Source of the DNA: Nitrospira sp.
GTDB taxonomy: Bacteria; Nitrospirota; Nitrospiria; Nitrospirales; Nitrospiraceae
DNA: 9,250 nt
NCBI GenBank assembly: GCA_015904055.1
Contig: JABMDE010000011.1
Location: 55,080-64,329 of the forward strand
Direction: 5' to 3'
The notes below the pieces were generated by a model. The model was given only the letters and a program-made list of their open reading frames with translations. It searched no databases and was not told the DNA's origin. Made by a program: the position numbers and the translations under genes. Below are positions 1-5,312 of this stretch, one piece after another (positions within the stretch are counted from its first letter, which is position 1; the number at the start of each line of letters is the position of its first letter).

Positions 1-192
1 GACCATTCGACGGAAGAAATCCGCAAGTACATCACGGCGGACAGTTTGGCCTATCTCAGTCTCGATGGGATGCTCAAGGCCGCGCCGGGAACGCCGCAGC
101 AGTATTGCAGCGCATGTTTTACAGAGCGCTATCCCATTCCATTCACCCGTGCAGAGGAACTGCAATTAGGCCTCTTTGAGCCGGCGTCCTGA
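1..192 (+). CDS. purF: Amidophosphoribosyltransferase, C-terminal end (partial)
   Basis: Only the last 63 residues are in the window; the 5' end lies upstream. PurF makes 5-phosphoribosylamine from PRPP and glutamine, the first committed step of purine synthesis, in the cytosol. The visible part has the family's C-terminal signature [13 protein letters not shown] (residues 13-25 here), which matches the Bacillus-type enzyme. It is followed by [11 protein letters not shown] (35-45). The C-x-x-C pair (C36, C39) is in the place of the two C-terminal cysteines that bind the 4Fe-4S cluster in Bacillus-type PurF, so this is likely the Fe-S form and not the E. coli cluster-free form. The frame ends at TGA 190-192. 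No terminator is visible before the next gene 53 bases downstream. Identification is from motif memory; the catalytic N-terminal domain cannot be checked. Confidence 0.88.
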   Translation, partial: DHSTEEIRKYITADSLAYLSLDGMLKAAPGTPQQYCSACFTERYPIPFTRAEELQLGLFEPAS

Positions 193-245
193 GCGAAGCC
201 GACCTGGCGGCGTCGAGCCATTTGCAGAAAGGGATCGCAGCAGAT

Positions 246-548
246 ATGCAGCCACGATCTCGACCACGAGTGGCTGTCGACTATCCAGTTCTCTTCTCCG
301 GTGACCAGATCACCGGCAAGGGGGTCTTCGCAAATCTCACGATCGCAGGCGGTGAGATCGTGAGCGAGGCGCCGCTTTCTATCGGCACCCATCTTCATCT
401 GCAGGTGCAATCGTCCGGTGCCCGGCCGCCGATCGTCATCACGCTCGCCATCGTTCGGTGGAAGAGGGACAATCGGTGCGGCATCGAGTTCGTTCGATTT
501 CAAGGCGATGCGAAGCAACAGCTTGAAGATATGCTGAATCAGCACTGA
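246..548 (+). CDS. PilZ-domain protein, probable c-di-GMP receptor
   Basis: This is a 100-residue single-domain protein. PilZ domains bind cyclic di-GMP through an RxxxR motif and a D/NxSxxG motif. Here R4-S-R-P-R8 gives the first motif and N30-L-T-I-A-G-G gives the second (N30, T32, G35), with T in place of S. A predicted beta-barrel pattern follows and the protein ends in a short helix (QQLEDMLNQH), as many stand-alone PilZ proteins do. The ATG at 246 is chosen because AGAAAGGG lies upstream (226-233), although 12 bases is a long spacing. An in-frame TTG at 222 would add eight residues and has no good ribosome site. The target or partner cannot be read from the context; the neighbours are purF and an unknown small protein. 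Confidence 0.8.
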   Translation: MQPRSRPRVAVDYPVLFSGDQITGKGVFANLTIAGGEIVSEAPLSIGTHLHLQVQSSGARPPIVITLAIVRWKRDNRCGIEFVRFQGDAKQQLEDMLNQH

Positions 549-586
549 TGGACCGTGTGCTGATCCGTTCAAGCCCGCCGGCTCAG

Positions 587-616
587 TTGCCCCGCTAAAA
601 AACACCATGGTAGGAT
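587..616 (+). promoter_or_regulatory. Candidate sigma70-type promoter upstream of the 729-968 gene
   Basis: TTGCCC (587-592) is separated by 18 bases from TAGGAT (611-616), which is preceded by TG-n to make an extended -10. The predicted transcript would start near 623 and have a leader of about 105 bases before the GTG at 729. The 549-728 gap holds no other gene I can support, and I recognise no riboswitch in it. This is consensus matching only. Confidence 0.33.
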
Positions 617-728
617 GCCTGTGGTTTGAGAGCGGAGGGTATTGTGCCGAGGGAAGCGGTCACGATGTTGGTGTGAGGAGTGAGGTGCGCTCAGTGTCGG
701 CCGTCAGCCTCATGTGTGGGAGGGATCT

Positions 729-968
729 GTGGACGAAATCGAAGCAGGCAAGCAGAAATTCCTTGATGTCGTGAAGGCCATCGATGGTGCGGTACACGTG
801 GTCATTCCCGTGACTCCGTCCAACAGTATGTTTTTGATCTCAGTGACCAAAGGGGCCAATCGTAAATTCATGACGGTGCCGGAAGATGACATCATCGATC
901 TCCCGACCGATGCCGGCATTCTTGCGAAAGTCACGAAAACGGTCCGGGACGCCATCGCAGCGCTCTAG
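729..968 (+). CDS. Conserved-looking small protein of unknown function
   Basis: The product has 79 residues, starting MDEIEAGKQKFLDVVKAIDG. I do not recognise a family. It has no signal peptide, membrane segment or cysteine. The pattern is an N-terminal helix, two beta-like strands (AVHVVIPVTP and SMFLISVTKG), a KFMTVPEDDIIDLP stretch and a C-terminal amphipathic helix (ILAKVTKTVRDAIAAL), so it is probably a small soluble alpha/beta protein. The GTG at 729 is chosen because GGGAGG (718-723) lies just five bases upstream. The same frame can also begin at GTG 714, adding five residues, but that start sits before the ribosome site. The gene ends at TAG 966-968, immediately before a long palindrome. 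Confidence 0.62.
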   Translation: MDEIEAGKQKFLDVVKAIDGAVHVVIPVTPSNSMFLISVTKGANRKFMTVPEDDIIDLPTDAGILAKVTKTVRDAIAAL

Positions 969-970
969 GC

Positions 971-1028
971 AGGCTGAGGTTAAGGCTGAGGTTGAGGAAT
1001 GCTTCGACCTTAGCCTTAACCTCAACCT
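971..1028. repeat. Long intergenic palindrome built of 12-base units
   Basis: The left arm (971-991) and right arm (1008-1028) are 21 bases each and pair with only two mismatches, both G-T wobbles, around a 16-base loop. The left side is two tandem 12-base units (AGGCTGAGGTTA, then AGGCTGAGGTTG), and the right side is the inverse of similar units. There is no T-run after the stem, so a standard intrinsic terminator is unlikely. It fills almost the whole gap between two genes and ends nine bases before the next ATG, so the folded stem would sit against that gene's ribosome site. It resembles a dispersed REP-like element, but one window cannot show that. Confidence 0.75.
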
Positions 1029-1037
1029 GGATCTGCG

Positions 1038-1640
1038 ATGAAACAGCTTTTCCCCGGTATCTGGCAATGGTCCTGGTTCTCTGACGAGAAGCAGCTGGAT
1101 TTCAACGGCTTGTTTTTGTTGGTCGGTGAACACAAGATTCTGGTCGATCCTCCACCGATGACCGCCGAGGCTCGGTCCTTTGTCCGCCGCAACGGGCCGG
1201 TCGATTACATCCTCATTACGAACAGGGATCACCTCCGTGAGGCGGCAGCCTATCAGGCGGAGTTCACCTGCCGGCTGTATGTGCCTGAGGCGGATGCCAT
1301 ACAGATGGATGTGAAACCCTCAAAAACGTATACGGACGGTGAACTGCTCCCGGGCGGTATTTGGGCGATCCGGCTGAGCGATCAGAAATCTCCAGGGGAA
1401 TCGGCGTTGTTTCTGGATCGGGGACAGGGGATTCTGATTGTGGGGGATGCGTTGATCGGCAAACCGGCCGGCGCCGTCAGGTTGCTCCCTGCCGAGAAGT
1501 ATGCCGATGCGGCAAAGGCCAAAGACGGACTCCGCCGCCTCCTCAAGTACAATTTCGACGGTCTCGTTGTCGGCGACGGCGTGTCGATTCTTACGGGCGG
1601 CAAGCTGGCGGTTGAGCGGTGTCTGAGCCTGCCATTATGA
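1038..1640 (+). CDS. Metallo-beta-lactamase-fold protein with degenerate metal site
   Basis: The product has 200 residues. The fold is recognised from the start (LFLLVGEHKILVDPPP, residues 25-40), from YILITNRDHLRE (57-68) where the HxHxDH metal motif belongs, and from ILIVGDALIG (132-141), which carries the usual bridging Asp (D137). Key ligands are missing: only D64-H65 remain of HxHxDH, the PGHT histidine is replaced in SPGESALF (118-125), and the final GH is GDG (179-181). The protein is therefore more likely a non-catalytic or altered relative than a standard hydrolase. It is the first gene of an overlapping four-gene unit: its TGA (1638-1640) overlaps an ATG at 1637. The start has only a weak GGA (1029-1031) upstream, directly after the palindrome. 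Confidence 0.72.
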   Translation: MKQLFPGIWQWSWFSDEKQLDFNGLFLLVGEHKILVDPPPMTAEARSFVRRNGPVDYILITNRDHLREAAAYQAEFTCRLYVPEADAIQMDVKPSKTYTDGELLPGGIWAIRLSDQKSPGESALFLDRGQGILIVGDALIGKPAGAVRLLPAEKYADAAKAKDGLRRLLKYNFDGLVVGDGVSILTGGKLAVERCLSLPL

Positions 1641-2461
1641 CGTTCCGCAACGGATTGTCGGAAGAGCTGAATCGGCAAGGCAATGAGTATTTCTCGCACG
1701 GGCACTATACGGAGGCCTACACCTGTTACGCCAAGGCACTGGAGTGTGATCGGAAGACCGGCGATCAGCGGGCGTTGGCGGCGACGCTCGGCAATCTCGG
1801 CAATATCTGCGCAGTCAGCGGGCGGAGAGAGTCGGCCCAGGCGCATTATCAGGAAGTCTTGGAGTTGCAAAAGATTCACGGCGATGAGAAGGGGATCGGA
1901 ACAACGCTGGGAAATCTGGGAAATTTACGCGCCGATGCCGGTGAATGGAGCCGGGCACGGGCCTATTACCTGGAAGCGCTGGATCTCATGACGAAGACGC
2001 ACGATGAGGCGGCCAAGGCTGTGCTGTTTTCCGACCTGGGCCTGGTGGCGCGTGAGACCGGGCATTTTGACGAAGCGATCGACTGGTACGAACAGTCGTT
2101 GGTGTTGATGCGGCGGTTGGATAATCAAGGCGGTGTAGCCGATGCCTGGCGCATGATCGGACGCACGTTCCTGGTCCAACGGCGCTACGACGATGCGATT
2201 GCGTGTTGTCAGACCAGCCAGTCGGTTGCCGAGCGGTCGCGCGATGAACTCCGCGCGGGCGGCGCCCGCTATGTGTTGGCGCAGTGTTATGAAGAAACGG
2301 GACGGCTTGAAGATGCCGCGTATCTCTTGAAACAGGTTGTCACTATGGACCGCAAGTATCAGCTGCCTAAACTTGAGGAAAACACCAGACGTCTGGCGGC
2401 GCTTCAGGCGCGCATTGCCGGGCGTGATCACCTGTCGTCTTTGCCAGAGGCTCGAACATGA
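1637..2461 (+). CDS. TPR protein with six 40-residue repeats
   Basis: The product has 274 residues and is almost entirely tetratricopeptide repeats, which form a helical scaffold for protein binding. Equivalent helix-A positions recur at residues 11, 51, 91, 131, 171 and 211, exactly 40 apart, with the LGNLGN core in repeats two and three. This is the extended-TPR spacing seen in LGN/kinesin-light-chain-like proteins, not the usual 34. There is no signal peptide, so it is probably cytosolic. The C-terminal 40 residues are a charged helix and a tail. The ATG at 1637 overlaps the upstream TGA as ATGA, implying translational coupling. A GTG at 1619 in the same frame would add six residues and cannot be excluded. 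It ends at TGA 2459-2461, again within an ATGA overlap. Confidence 0.85.
   Translation: MTFRNGLSEELNRQGNEYFSHGHYTEAYTCYAKALECDRKTGDQRALAATLGNLGNICAVSGRRESAQAHYQEVLELQKIHGDEKGIGTTLGNLGNLRADAGEWSRARAYYLEALDLMTKTHDEAAKAVLFSDLGLVARETGHFDEAIDWYEQSLVLMRRLDNQGGVADAWRMIGRTFLVQRRYDDAIACCQTSQSVAERSRDELRAGGARYVLAQCYEETGRLEDAAYLLKQVVTMDRKYQLPKLEENTRRLAALQARIAGRDHLSSLPEART
2446..2460 (+). promoter_or_regulatory. Ribosome site and overlapping start codon for the third operon gene
   Basis: AGAGG (2446-2450) lies seven bases before an ATG (2458-2460) that overlaps the previous gene's TGA as ATGA, the same junction style as at 1637. It is the best start in the area, yet its frame stops at TAG 2587-2589 after 43 residues. 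The open frame that continues to 2897 is offset by one base. This site is the main evidence that the next gene's 5' end is broken. Confidence 0.6.
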
Positions 2462-2480
2462 CTGAACCAGTTCCATCTGC

Positions 2481-2897
2481 GTGGCCACAGCTCCGGACCG
2501 CCCTGACGCACGCGTTTCCCCCCAACTCTACGAATTGGAACCGAGCGGGCCACTCGTCATGGATCTGGGGTCCGACGGATGGATTTTAGAGGTCAGGCCG
2601 CAAGGGACTGTGCTGTGCCAGTATGGTGTGGCAATGGACGATGTGATGGCGCTCATGTCGGAGGGGACGCCGGAAGATTTGGGGACCGACGAAGTGGCCA
2701 AGCAGGCAAAGTATTTTCTCCAACCCGCGGTGTCGAAGTATCGGGCGCTGCTGCTGGAGTCCGGATTCGTCGAGGAGACGGAGATGACCGACGAGTTTGT
2801 GGCCGTGACATTCGCGCGCGGCGTCGATATGACGGACCCTGCCAAGGTGCAGGGCCTGCTCCGGTGGTGTTGTCAGCAGATCGGACGAATGCCGTAA
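2481..2897 (+). CDS. Unknown protein; true N-terminus probably frameshifted
   Basis: The open frame gives 138 residues from GTG 2481. I do not recognise a family. The part from about residue 27 (MDLGSDGWILEVRPQGTVL) looks genuine: acidic, soluble, alternating strands and helices, with a C-terminal RWCCQQIGRMP. The first 15 residues (rich in A, P, R and D) look like out-of-frame translation, and GTG 2481 has no ribosome site. A more natural start is ATG 2458, but its frame meets a stop. Inserting one base at the C-run 2518-2523 would give a continuous 146-residue protein in which HAFPP leads directly into QLYELEPSGP. An alternative conservative start is ATG 2560. The stop TAA (2895-2897) overlaps the methyltransferase ATG as TAATG. 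The position between TPR and methyltransferase genes suggests a shared process, not a known one. Confidence 0.65.
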   Translation: MATAPDRPDARVSPQLYELEPSGPLVMDLGSDGWILEVRPQGTVLCQYGVAMDDVMALMSEGTPEDLGTDEVAKQAKYFLQPAVSKYRALLLESGFVEETEMTDEFVAVTFARGVDMTDPAKVQGLLRWCCQQIGRMP

Positions 2898-3961
2898 TGC
2901 CGCGCATCGCCACCTTCGATGAGTTTCGCGATGCCATCGTCGCCTATCGATTGCCGCGTGTGTTGTTGGCCGGGTTGGAACTGGACGTCTTTACGGCGGT
3001 TGGCGAAGGGGCATGGACGATTTCCGCTCTTGCCAAGCAGCTCAAGGTCAGCGAGCGAGGATTGGATATCCTCTGCCGGAATCTTGCCATGGCCGGTCTG
3101 TTGCTGAAGAAAGGCGGAACCTACAGAAACAGCCGGCTTGGAGCGACGGCGCTCAATGCGACCCATCCTGCCTATCGAGGGTCGTATCTGGATTTAATCA
3201 GGACCCACTGGATGGACTGGGTTCGGCTGTCGGAGTCGGTGCGAAGCGGGTTGCCGATCGATCACGAGGTTCCCGACAGCCCGGATTGGCGCCGCCGGTT
3301 CACCTGGGCCATGCATCACCGCACAGTGGAAAAGGCCCCGGCGATTGCCTCGCAGATCACGCTGGGCAATGCCCGCACGTTTCTCGATCTCGGCGGTGGC
3401 CCCGGCACCTACGCGCTCTCATTTTTAGCGAAAAATCCCCGGTTGCGCGCCACCGTGTGCGATCGGGCCGAGGCGTTGGATGTGGCCAAAGAGATCGCTG
3501 CTACGCATCGGGCGGGACTGCGACTGTCGTATCTGCCGTGTGACTTTACCAAGGAGCCGATTTCAGGCACGTATGATGTGATCTGGTATTCCAACGTGCT
3601 GCATATCTACTCGCCGGAGGTTAACCGGGCGGTGTTTCGTCGGGTCTTGGCTGCGTTGGCGCCGGGCGGGCGGTTCATCATGCAAGACGCGTTTCTTCAT
3701 GGCCGCGAGGGGTTGCTTCCCGCGGAGTCCAGTCTGTTTGCCGTCTCGATGTTACTGTTTACGGAGGGGGGGAACACCTATCCGGCGTCGGAGACTGCGA
3801 CATGGCTCAAAGAGGCCGGGTTTACACGAATCACATCACTCCCGCTCAAGAAGAAGACTGAGGACTGGGAAAACGGAATTCTTGAGGCGTCGGCACCTAC
3901 CGCACATCCAAAAAGGAGCGTCCTCCAAACAGGATCAAGAGGAAGTTTAAAAGTCCGCTGA
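2897..3961 (+). CDS. SAM-dependent O-methyltransferase, class-2-like, with dimerisation domain
   Basis: The product has 354 residues. Residues about 10-85 form a winged-helix dimerisation domain (LPRVLLAGLELDVFTAV, then TISALAKQLKVSERGLDILCRNL), and about 130-330 the Rossmann methyltransferase domain. SAM motif I is DLGGGPG (164-170); NVLHIYSPE (233-241) is in the place of the conserved LHDW segment and carries the candidate catalytic H236; APGGRFIMQDAF (255-266) and the TYPASETATWLKEAGF stretch (294-309) complete the family pattern. Relatives methylate hydroxyls of small aromatic or secondary-metabolite substrates; the substrate here is unknown. ATG 2897 overlaps the upstream TAA. The same open frame runs back to 2579 but lies inside the preceding gene, so the longer version is rejected. 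Residues 333-354 form a tail overlapping the convergent gene by 65 bases. Confidence 0.88.
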   Translation: MPRIATFDEFRDAIVAYRLPRVLLAGLELDVFTAVGEGAWTISALAKQLKVSERGLDILCRNLAMAGLLLKKGGTYRNSRLGATALNATHPAYRGSYLDLIRTHWMDWVRLSESVRSGLPIDHEVPDSPDWRRRFTWAMHHRTVEKAPAIASQITLGNARTFLDLGGGPGTYALSFLAKNPRLRATVCDRAEALDVAKEIAATHRAGLRLSYLPCDFTKEPISGTYDVIWYSNVLHIYSPEVNRAVFRRVLAALAPGGRFIMQDAFLHGREGLLPAESSLFAVSMLLFTEGGNTYPASETATWLKEAGFTRITSLPLKKKTEDWENGILEASAPTAHPKRSVLQTGSRGSLKVR

Positions 3962-4247
3962 CCAGGCTGCTCAGCAGGGGCAGCATAATGTCCGGATCTT
4001 TTGACAGGATCTGGACCACCGTGGCGACGTCCATCGCCAACCCTACCGTTCCATACATCACACAGACCATCATGGCCCAACGAAACCCGCGCCAAATCAG
4101 AAGTCCTAGACTGAAAGGGACCAGGGCGAAAAAGTCGATCCTCCAGGCCTCTATTGGTGAGGGGGAGGTGTCAGACCCTATCGTCAAAGCCCCTATGTTG
4201 ACAGCTAGGAGCCCCGCCAACAGGGTGAGTAAGACGGTGTGTTTCAT
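3897..4247 (-). CDS. Small integral membrane protein, four predicted helices
   Basis: The product has 116 residues and no family I can name. Hydrophobic segments lie at about 4-23, 38-52, 57-80 and 88-108, with short polar loops (for example SDTSPSPIEAWR and SKDPD), so it should sit in the inner membrane. The C-terminus is RSFLDVR. The start at 4247 is chosen because it puts the first helix at the N-terminus. The frame is open back to 4382 but the added residues are not protein-like. No Shine-Dalgarno sequence precedes the ATG, and a good -10 (TATAGT) ends seven bases before it, which suggests a leaderless mRNA. Its 3' end overlaps the methyltransferase tail by 65 bases on the other strand. 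It is divergent from the secreted-repeat gene. Confidence 0.72.
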   Translation of the reverse strand: MKHTVLLTLLAGLLAVNIGALTIGSDTSPSPIEAWRIDFFALVPFSLGLLIWRGFRWAMMVCVMYGTVGLAMDVATVVQILSKDPDIMLPLLSSLVSGLLNFLLILFGGRSFLDVR

Positions 4248-4253
4248 GGGGAG

Positions 4254-4283
4254 ACTATAAGACGGGGGAAGGAAGATCGGCAA
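4254..4283 (-). promoter_or_regulatory. Candidate promoter of the 4247 membrane-protein gene (leaderless)
   Basis: Read on the minus strand, TTGCCG (4283-4278) is followed after 18 bases by TATAGT (4259-4254), which differs from TATAAT at one position. Transcription would begin at about 4247, the A of the ATG, so the message would be leaderless. The -35 lies inside one arm of the 4276-4300 dyad, a classical position for repression. This is by consensus matching. Confidence 0.45.
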
Positions 4284-4300
4284 TGGCCCGGATTGCCGAT
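4276..4300. promoter_or_regulatory. Perfect 9-bp dyad, candidate operator
   Basis: ATCGGCAAT (4276-4284) and ATTGCCGAT (4292-4300) are exact inverted repeats with a 7-base spacer. They lie in the gap between two divergent genes and one arm covers the proposed -35 of the minus-strand gene. A dimeric transcription factor site is the simplest reading; an RNA hairpin in the plus-strand leader is also possible. Confidence 0.5.
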
Positions 4301-4332
4301 GTACAACCCCCTCCTTTTGGGGGGACGTGTAC
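4301..4332. repeat. Second inverted repeat in the divergent gap
   Basis: GTACA (4301-4305) pairs with TGTAC (4328-4332), and CCCCC (4307-4311) pairs with GGGGG (4320-4324), separated by a small asymmetric bulge. The loop is TCCTTTTG. It directly follows the first dyad. No T-run follows, so it is not a standard terminator for plus-strand transcription. Confidence 0.45.
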
Positions 4333-4387
4333 TGATAGTGGGGAATATACCGGCGACAAGATCTCTTGCAGAATGCAGACACGCATC

Positions 4388-4394
4388 AGGAGGG
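4388..4394 (+). promoter_or_regulatory. Strong ribosome site fixing the 4398 start
   Basis: AGGAGGG ends three bases before ATG 4398. It is the strongest Shine-Dalgarno sequence in the window and settles the start of the secreted-repeat protein, despite the unusually long stretch before its signal helix. Confidence 0.65.
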
Positions 4395-4397
4395 TCT

Positions 4398-5312
4398 ATG
4401 TCGCAGATCCATTGCTTTTCTCAACATCTTGGCAGGCTGACGGACTCTTCACCGAGTACCGTTCCGGGTTGTAGACATTACAACAGCACACCATCGGCCA
4501 CGCAGGCTCGCGGAATATGGAGTCTTTCGCGCAGGTTGATTGGGGTCGGCTTATGCCTCTCATTGATGGGGGGGCAGGCATGGGGCGAGGTTGGGACCGA
4601 ACAAAAGGAAGGCCAGCAGGCCATCGTTGCGGCAGGTTTTGGCTATCAGGACAGTGTTGAGTCGACCATTACGGTCAAGGTGTACAATCCTGCCTCTGGT
4701 GAGGTGTTATCAGAAGACGTATACGAATTGAGCGTTAAAGAAGACAGTTTTGGCGGGTCGAATGGCTCAGCGGGCCGCATTTTTGCCGGCGGGGTCGGCC
4801 TGGGTGCTACCGATCTCTCCAGTTTTGTCGTTCGCGTGTACGATGCAAAGACGGGTGAGTTCCAGTGGTCCGGACGGCTCAATCTGACGCCGGGCGACGA
4901 GAGTGAGGCGGGGCGGTTAATTTCCACTGTGGTGCCGCGACGCGCGACCATCATGAAAATCCATGATATCGATACAGCGGCGCAGTCGCCACTGTTTGTA
5001 CTGCGTGCCGTGGATGTGTCGACCGGAGGGGTTCTCTGGGAAGATGAGTTTTCCGCCGATGGCGAGGGTGTGGCGAAGGTCAGGCAGATCACGACTCGCG
5101 TGATGGATGCCGTAGAGGGCGCACTGGTCGCTGATCTATTCGAATTCAGAATTCGCGTGTTTGCGCAAGATGGCCGGACGGTGTTGTGGGAAGATCAGGT
5201 GCTTCAGGAACCGGCCGATGAAGAGGCTCAAAGTGTGGTCGATGATCGTGCGCAGATGCTGCCGGCCTGGACAGGGACCACCGAACAAGATCCCAAGCCG
5301 GAGGAAATCTAG
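4398..5312 (+). CDS. Exported protein with four beta-rich repeats, function unknown
   Basis: The product has 304 residues. A basic SRRL precedes a hydrophobic core (IGVGLCLSLMGG, 48-59) and an AWG-E cleavage-like site near 63, so it is probably exported to the periplasm or beyond. The n-region of about 45 residues is unusually long. The mature part has four versions of a unit that reads hydrophobic-V-R/K-V-Y-D-x-x-TGE-x-LWED: they begin near 91 (ITVKVYNPASGEVLSED), 143 (FVVRVYDAKTGEFQWSG), 200 (FVLRAVDVSTGGVLWED) and 250 (FRIRVFAQDGRTVLWED). The D-x-x-TG-x-LW core recalls single blades of PQQ-type propellers, but four copies at 50-57 residue spacing do not make a known complete propeller. The C-terminus is acidic. 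It is convergent with the peptidase gene, sharing CTAG. I cannot assign a function. Confidence 0.78.
   Translation: MSQIHCFSQHLGRLTDSSPSTVPGCRHYNSTPSATQARGIWSLSRRLIGVGLCLSLMGGQAWGEVGTEQKEGQQAIVAAGFGYQDSVESTITVKVYNPASGEVLSEDVYELSVKEDSFGGSNGSAGRIFAGGVGLGATDLSSFVVRVYDAKTGEFQWSGRLNLTPGDESEAGRLISTVVPRRATIMKIHDIDTAAQSPLFVLRAVDVSTGGVLWEDEFSADGEGVAKVRQITTRVMDAVEGALVADLFEFRIRVFAQDGRTVLWEDQVLQEPADEEAQSVVDDRAQMLPAWTGTTEQDPKPEEI

Noticed and set aside
129..608. 159-residue minus-strand open frame over the PilZ gene
   Set aside because: It is the antisense shadow of purF and PilZ coding sequence; it has no protein-like composition and no ribosome site.
971..1028. Intrinsic terminator for the 729-968 gene
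   Set aside because: The stem is strong but no T-run follows it, and its arms are made of repeated units.
1361..1615. 84-residue plus-strand frame inside the MBL gene
   Set aside because: It is an Arg/Gly-rich frame shadow of the MBL-fold gene.
2515..2526. Programmed -1 frameshift at TTTCCCCCCAA
   Set aside because: The P-site codon would have to re-pair with TCC, so the run is one base short of a good slippery heptamer; a simple indel explains the data better.
2579..2896. Upstream extension of the methyltransferase frame to 2579
   Set aside because: It lies within the preceding gene in another frame, is Gly/Arg-rich, and the ATG at 2897 overlaps the upstream stop in the style of the operon.
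4334..4351. GATAGT or TATACC as a -10 for the 4398 gene
   Set aside because: No acceptable -35 lies 16-18 bases upstream of either.
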